Source: Dactylosporangium fulvum
GTDB lineage: Bacteria; Actinomycetota; Actinomycetes; Mycobacteriales; Micromonosporaceae
Direction: 5' to 3'
DNA length: 64,000 bases
Assembly: GCF_025137375.1 (NCBI RefSeq)
Contig: NZ_CP073720.1
Span: forward strand, 9,758,501-9,822,500
Position 1 is the first letter of the stretch. The number at the start of each line of letters is the position of its first letter. Under the pieces are notes generated by a model. That model had not been told where the DNA came from, ran no database searches, and saw only the letters and a list, made by a program, of their open reading frames with translations. The position numbers and the translations under genes were made by a program. Below are positions 59,661 to 64,000 of the stretch, one piece after another.

Positions 59661-60745
59661 AACACCTCAGGAAGTGGCTCCTGGTGGCGCTCGTGGCGCT
59701 CGCGGCGCTGTGTGCACTGCCGGTGACCGGGGCGTCGGGCATCCTCGCCAGTCTGGCCGCTGTCGGCGTGGTCGCCACCGCCGTCATGCCTCGGCTCGCC
59801 CTGTCTGCGGCGCTGCTGTCGCTGGTGGTGGACGCCGCTCACCGTGGGCCGCCCGCACCGGCGGCGTTGTGGTTCCCGGTCGAGTTGGCGGCTTTGGCGG
59901 TACTGCAGGTGCGTGTCACCCGCCGCGGGACCGTGATCGAGGCGGCGGCCGTCGGCCTCGCGATCGTCGCTCTGCCGCTGCGGATGACCCTCCACGTGCC
60001 GACCAACCGGTTCGAGGCGTCGGTGCTGCTGGTCGCCACCACGTTTTTCGTCGGGGTGTGTGCCACAGGCGCCGGTCTCCACCTGCGCGCCGGTGACCAG
60101 CGACGGCGCCGGGCGGAGGAGCGGGCGCGCCGGGCGCAGCGGCTGGACCTGGCCCGGGACCTGCACGACCTGGTGGCCCACGAGGTGACCGGCATCGTGG
60201 TGCAGGCGCAGGCCGCCCAGGTGGCCGGCGACCCGGACGCGCTGGCCCGGATCGAGGCGGCCGGCCTGCGGGCGCTCGACGCGATGGACAACATGGTGCG
60301 GACGCTGCGCGGCGCCGACGAGCAGGCGCCGCTGCGGGTCCACGGGCTCGGGGACCTGCCCGAGGTGGTGGCCCGCTTCGACGCCACCGGCCCGGCCCGC
60401 GCCACGCTGCGGATGGCGCCGGGTGCGACGTTGAGCCCCGAAGCCGGTGTCGCCGCGTATCACGTGGTCGTCGAGGCACTCACCAACGTCCGGCGGCACG
60501 CGCCGAAGGCAGCGACGGTCGTCGTGTCCCTGGACCGGGCCGGGCTGCTGACCATTGTGGACAGTGGTGGCGGTGGCCCGCGGCGGCCGCGCACCGGCGG
60601 CGGCACCGGGCTGGCGGGGCTGGCCGAGCGGGTCGGCGCGCTCGGCGGCACGCTGTACGCCGGGCCGCATGAGGCCGGCTGGCGGGTGACGTGCGATCTC
60701 TCCCGTTCGGCAGATGTGCGGGCGCCCGAATCCCACGACGCTTGA
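59657..60745 (+). CDS. NarL-type sensor histidine kinase
   Basis: A 362-residue membrane kinase. Four or five TM helices fill residues 8-150 with almost no external loop, so it probably senses within the membrane. The HisKA_3 dimerisation domain has the phospho-His in LARDLHDLVAHEVTGIVVQA. The HATPase domain has the N-box AYHVVVEALTNVRRHAP and the G-box GGGTGLAGLAERVGALGG. GTG start overlaps the regulator stop (GTGA). Confidence 0.9.
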   Translation: MKHLRKWLLVALVALAALCALPVTGASGILASLAAVGVVATAVMPRLALSAALLSLVVDAAHRGPPAPAALWFPVELAALAVLQVRVTRRGTVIEAAAVGLAIVALPLRMTLHVPTNRFEASVLLVATTFFVGVCATGAGLHLRAGDQRRRRAEERARRAQRLDLARDLHDLVAHEVTGIVVQAQAAQVAGDPDALARIEAAGLRALDAMDNMVRTLRGADEQAPLRVHGLGDLPEVVARFDATGPARATLRMAPGATLSPEAGVAAYHVVVEALTNVRRHAPKAATVVVSLDRAGLLTIVDSGGGGPRRPRTGGGTGLAGLAERVGALGGTLYAGPHEAGWRVTCDLSRSADVRAPESHDA

Positions 60746-60748
60746 GGC

Positions 60749-61609
60749 ATGCTCGAACTGCTCGACATCACGAAGGTCTACAAGGGGCAGAAGCGCGCCG
60801 TCGACGGCCTCACTCTGCGCCTCGAGCCGGGCCTGCTGGGGCTGCTCGGTCCGAACGGGGCTGGCAAGTCGTCGCTGCTGCGCATCGCCGCGACGGTCAT
60901 GCGGCCGACGGGCGGGCAGGTGCGCTTCGACGGCACCGACGCGGTCGCCCGCCCGGGTGCGCTGCGCCGGGCACTCGGTTATCTGCCGCAGGATTTCGGC
61001 GTCTATCCAAACCTGACGGCTCGCGAGTTCCTGGCCTACCTGGCCGCGGTGAAAGGGCTCTCGAGCCGTTCCGCGAGGTCCCGCATCGACGAGTTGCTCG
61101 AGTTGGTGAACCTCACCCACGCCGCTCGGCGGCCGCTCGGCGGCTTCTCGGGCGGCATGCTGCGCCGCGTCGGCATCGCGCAGACGCTGCTCGCCGACCC
61201 GCGGGTCGTCATTGTCGACGAGCCGACGGCGGGCCTCGACCCCGAGGAGCGGGTCCGGTTCCGCAACCTGCTCAGTGACCTCGCCGCGGACCGGGTCGTG
61301 CTGCTGTCGACGCACATCGTCTCCGACATCGAGTCGGTCGCGACCCGGATCGCGGTGATCAAGGACGGCCGGGTGCGGCTCGACGGGCGCCCGGAGGACC
61401 TGTTGCGGACCGTCGCCGGTCACGTCTGGGAGGTGGTGGTGCCCCCTGAGGCTGCGGCCGGCATCCAGCAACGATTGCTGACGACGCGCCTGGTGCGCAC
61501 CGCCGACGGCGTGCGGTTGCGCGTGCTCGCGACGGCTCGCCCGCTGCCGGACGCGGTTCCCGCACCGCCGGATCTGGAGGACGCCTATCTGGGTGTGGTG
61601 CACCGGTGA
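60749..61609 (+). CDS. ABC transporter ATPase (ABC-2 exporter type)
   Basis: A 286-residue ATPase. Walker A GPNGAGKSS, Q-loop GYLPQDFGVYP, signature FSGGMLRRVGIAQ, Walker B VVIVDEPTAGLDPEER and switch His in LLSTHIVSD. A C-terminal extension of about 70 residues (GHVWEVVVPPEAAAGIQQRL) is common in drug or peptide exporters. The ATG lies three bases after the kinase stop. Confidence 0.93.
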   Translation: MLELLDITKVYKGQKRAVDGLTLRLEPGLLGLLGPNGAGKSSLLRIAATVMRPTGGQVRFDGTDAVARPGALRRALGYLPQDFGVYPNLTAREFLAYLAAVKGLSSRSARSRIDELLELVNLTHAARRPLGGFSGGMLRRVGIAQTLLADPRVVIVDEPTAGLDPEERVRFRNLLSDLAADRVVLLSTHIVSDIESVATRIAVIKDGRVRLDGRPEDLLRTVAGHVWEVVVPPEAAAGIQQRLLTTRLVRTADGVRLRVLATARPLPDAVPAPPDLEDAYLGVVHR

Positions 61610-63126
61610 CGGGGCTGTGGGGCCTGGCGCTGGCGGACTTCCGCGAACGGGTGCGGCGTCCGGCGTATGCCTTGATGCTCCTGTCGGCGATCGGCCTGGG
61701 GTGGCTGGCGGTGCCGGCGCGGGACGCGCACTGGGTGGTGCTGGACGCCGGCGGATATCGGGGCGTCTACACCAGCGCATACGTCGGCCTGGTCACCGCG
61801 TTGACGAGTGCGCTGTGGCTCACGTTCGTCGGCTTCTACCTGGCCCGGGACGCCGTCGCGCGGGACGAGCGGACCGGTGTGGGCCGGCTGCTGGCCGCGA
61901 CGCCGCTGCGTTCCGGCGCGTATCTGGCCGGCAAGTTCCTGAGCAACCTGTTGCTGCTCGGCTCGATGGCGGCGGTCCTGGCGGTCACCGCGCTGGCGCT
62001 GCAGTTGCTGCGGGGCGAGTCGCGGGCCGTCGACCTGGCCGGGCTGCTGACCCCGTTCGTGCTCCTGGCGCTGCCGATGCTTGCCGTCACGGCCGCGGCG
62101 GCCGTCCTGTTCGAGACGACGCCGGTGTTGCGCGGCGGGTTCGGCAACGTGCTGTGGTGTTTCGTCTGGATGGTGGGTGCGGTCGCCGGTCAGTCGCCGG
62201 ACGCGCCGCTGGGCGGGATCGGCATGGCGCACGTGACCGCGTCGATGGCCGCGGACCTGGCGGGCCGCTCCCCCGCACCGGAGGCGCCCGGGCTGGGGCT
62301 GATGTTCGTCGACACGCCCCTGCGGACGTTCGAGTGGTCGGGTCTGCCGCTCACAGCGCCGTTCGTCGGCGGCCGGGTGGCCCTGACGGCGCTCGCCGTC
62401 GGGCTGGCGCTGCTGCCGGCCCTGTGGTTTCACCGGTTCGACCGGCCGGCAGCGAGCGGCAGGAGCGTCCATAGTGGACCGGAGCCGCGCAGCGTCTATC
62501 GTGGGCTGCCGCAAACGGTGCCGTCGCCCGGCGCGACCGGGGTCCGGCTCTTCCAGGGTGAGCTGCGGATCCTGCTGCAGGGCACGCCGTTGTGGTGGTG
62601 GCTGGGCGCCGGGCTGCTCGCGGTGGTGAGCCTGGTGGTGCCGCCCGGGCTGATGCTCGCAGCCGTCTGGATCTGGCCGATCCTGCTGTGGTCGCGGCTG
62701 GGCACACAGCACACGACGTCGGGTGTGGCCGCGATCCTCGCCGCCTGCCCGGCCACGCGCGGGCGTCTGCTCGCCGAGTGGGCCGCCGGGGTGGCGCTCG
62801 CCGCGTTGACGGGTGCCGGCGCGGCGGTGCGGATGGCGGTCATCGGTGACGCGGCGGGCCTGCTGGCCTGGGCGGGCGGCGCGCTGTTCATCCCGGCACT
62901 GGCGCTGACACTTGGCACGGTGACCGGTGCGCCGCGGATGTTCCAGGCGGTCTACACCATCTTGTGGTATTTGATGATCAACAACCTGCCGGCGCTGGAC
63001 GTCATGGGTGCCCTCCGCGACCACGGCGAGCCGCGAGGCCCGAGCCCGGTCCTCGTCACCGGGCTTGGCCTCGCGGGCGTCGCCGTGTCGTTCGCCGTGA
63101 CGACACTGCGTCACGCTCGTCGTTAG
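61606..63126 (+). CDS. ABC-2-type membrane permease
   Basis: A 506-residue permease fusing two membrane halves of about six TM helices each, around residues 15-245 and 325-500, separated by a soluble loop (RSVHSGPEPRSVYRGLPQTV). The GTG start overlaps the ATPase stop (GTGA). With the kinase and regulator upstream it forms a sensor-exporter unit. Substrate not readable from the sequence. Confidence 0.85.
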   Translation: MTGLWGLALADFRERVRRPAYALMLLSAIGLGWLAVPARDAHWVVLDAGGYRGVYTSAYVGLVTALTSALWLTFVGFYLARDAVARDERTGVGRLLAATPLRSGAYLAGKFLSNLLLLGSMAAVLAVTALALQLLRGESRAVDLAGLLTPFVLLALPMLAVTAAAAVLFETTPVLRGGFGNVLWCFVWMVGAVAGQSPDAPLGGIGMAHVTASMAADLAGRSPAPEAPGLGLMFVDTPLRTFEWSGLPLTAPFVGGRVALTALAVGLALLPALWFHRFDRPAASGRSVHSGPEPRSVYRGLPQTVPSPGATGVRLFQGELRILLQGTPLWWWLGAGLLAVVSLVVPPGLMLAAVWIWPILLWSRLGTQHTTSGVAAILAACPATRGRLLAEWAAGVALAALTGAGAAVRMAVIGDAAGLLAWAGGALFIPALALTLGTVTGAPRMFQAVYTILWYLMINNLPALDVMGALRDHGEPRGPSPVLVTGLGLAGVAVSFAVTTLRHARR

Positions 63127-63285
63127 GGTCCGTACCAGACGTGGGTGCCCCGACCGATCGGCGCGGGCGGCGGATAGGTCTGCGTGGTCCGCCAGTTCGC
63201 ATCGAGCGCCCTGACCTCGTCCGCCGCGATCAGGACCGCCGCCGCCGGGACGGTTACACGGATCTCGGGGAATGTCCCCGCCGGC

Positions 63286-64000
63286 TCACGCGGCGATCGC
63301 CTGGTTCGTCGAGAACACGTTGGTCGGATCGTACGAGCGCTTGACCCGCAGGAGGCGGTCACGGTCGGCCGGGGACCAGTTGGCCAGCAGCGCCTCCGGG
63401 CCGGCGGAGCCGGAGAAGTTCATCAGGCCGCCGGGCACGATGTCGTCGCCGGCGGCGGCCAGCACCGCACCGATGCCGGCGTCCACCGCCGGCCGCAGGT
63501 CGGGCAGGCCGAGGCCGATGGTGAACAGGGAAAACGCGGCGCCTCGGCCGCTGACCGCGTTCGGCACCGCGGCGGGCCGGGAGAAGGCGCCGCCCAGCTG
63601 CCGCAGCTCCACCATGACCAGCGGCAGGTCCACCTGCGGGCCGGCGACGGCGAGAATCCGGTCGATGGTGCCGGCGGAGAGGCCGCCGAGGAGCACCCCG
63701 CCCTCGTGGGAGGGCATCGGGTCGACCGGGTCCTGGTGGACGGCGTCGACGGCCGTGTAGGGCAGCTCGCCGACGCCGTCGATGAGCGCCGGTGCGACGG
63801 CCCGCATCGGGGCGACCAGCCGGGTGCCCTCCTCGGCGCTGCCCTGGTAGGCCACCCGCAGGTGGGCGACGAACGCCCCACGCAGCGGCTCCGGCAGCTG
63901 CGGCAGCGGCGGGAGCCGCAGCAGCGCCACCGACGTGGTCATCTCCTCCGGCAGGCCGGGCGCCCACTGACGGTATGCGTGCAGCACCTCGGCGGCGTGG
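63286..64000 (-). CDS. Berberine-bridge-type FAD oxidoreductase (C-terminal part, runs off the right edge)
   Basis: About 238 C-terminal residues are visible, and the frame stays open to base 64000. The end, ANWSPADRDRLLRVKRSYDPTNVFSTNQAI, is the BBE domain that closes the FAD-linked oxidase fold. Upstream sequence (PLPQLPEPLRGAFVAHLRVAYQG...) is the substrate-binding alpha/beta part. The FAD-attachment His and PCMH domain lie outside the window. Related enzymes oxidise sugars, alkaloids or polyketides. Confidence 0.85.
   Translation of the reverse strand, partial: HAAEVLHAYRQWAPGLPEEMTTSVALLRLPPLPQLPEPLRGAFVAHLRVAYQGSAEEGTRLVAPMRAVAPALIDGVGELPYTAVDAVHQDPVDPMPSHEGGVLLGGLSAGTIDRILAVAGPQVDLPLVMVELRQLGGAFSRPAAVPNAVSGRGAAFSLFTIGLGLPDLRPAVDAGIGAVLAAAGDDIVPGGLMNFSGSAGPEALLANWSPADRDRLLRVKRSYDPTNVFSTNQAIAA

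Noticed and set aside
63123-63362. 79-codon minus-strand frame with a protein-like end (ADEVRALDANWRTTQTYPPP)
   Set aside because: The tail looks protein-like, but the first half overlaps the end of the FAD oxidoreductase gene in another frame and no ribosome-binding site is present. It could be a remnant, but I cannot support it as a gene.

Overview
The window is very GC-rich with strong third-position G/C bias, many GTG starts and tight ATGA/GTGA overlaps. It encodes an ESX (type VII) secretion locus, mycosin and WXG100 proteins, a cysteine-type leader peptide upstream of sulfonate genes, an LPxTG-anchored protein, a DtxR/IdeR-type iron box and DUF5753 debris. Together these point to a high-GC actinomycete, most likely Micromonosporaceae (Actinoplanes or Micromonospora type). 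That placement is an inference from gene content only.

Layout. 1-1.6 kb: two FecCD siderophore-iron permeases behind an iron box. 1.6-2.7 kb: decayed DNA holding a remarkable tRNA-like locus in which the 3' half precedes the 5' half. 2.7-6.7 kb: a methionine aminopeptidase divergent from a small XRE regulator, then an epoxide hydrolase divergent from a ROK repressor. 6.7-12.0 kb: a sulfonate/taurine scavenging operon (TauD-type dioxygenase, lipoprotein binding protein, ATPase, permease, FMN monooxygenase) preceded by a short Cys-containing leader peptide. 13.1-19.0 kb: envelope glycosylation genes (PIG-V-like mannosyltransferase; epimerase, GT2 glycosyltransferase, nucleotide-sugar dehydrogenase, polytopic membrane protein). 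19.0-22.6 kb: a chemoreceptor flanked by fragments of several genes.

22.6-49.8 kb is a large ESX region. It starts with a secreted repeat protein, two zinc-ribbon/single-TM proteins and three related small genes, one frameshifted. Next come a 2005-residue CpnT-like WXG100-domain protein with its YbaB-like and small helical partners, a mycosin, a WXG100 pair and an EspB-like secreted protein. It ends with EccB and EccD divergent from EccC, a second coiled-coil secreted protein and an EccA-like AAA+ ATPase whose N-terminus is a beta-helix instead of TPRs. No EccE was found. The only mycosin has lost its catalytic Ser and oxyanion Asn, so the system looks dependent on another protease or on none.

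49.8-59 kb is a mobile-element dump: a broken transposase, thioesterase and cyclase fragments, an LPxTG protein, a VOC-family remnant, a tRNA-Arg(CCT) and a tRNA-Lys-like half. It also holds two copies of a GYD-domain gene, each followed by integrase debris. Between the copies lie an IS256-family element with a perfect 8-bp target duplication and an IS607-type TnpA/TnpB pair. 59-63.1 kb is a response regulator/histidine kinase/ABC transporter operon. The right edge cuts into a berberine-bridge-type FAD oxidoreductase gene.
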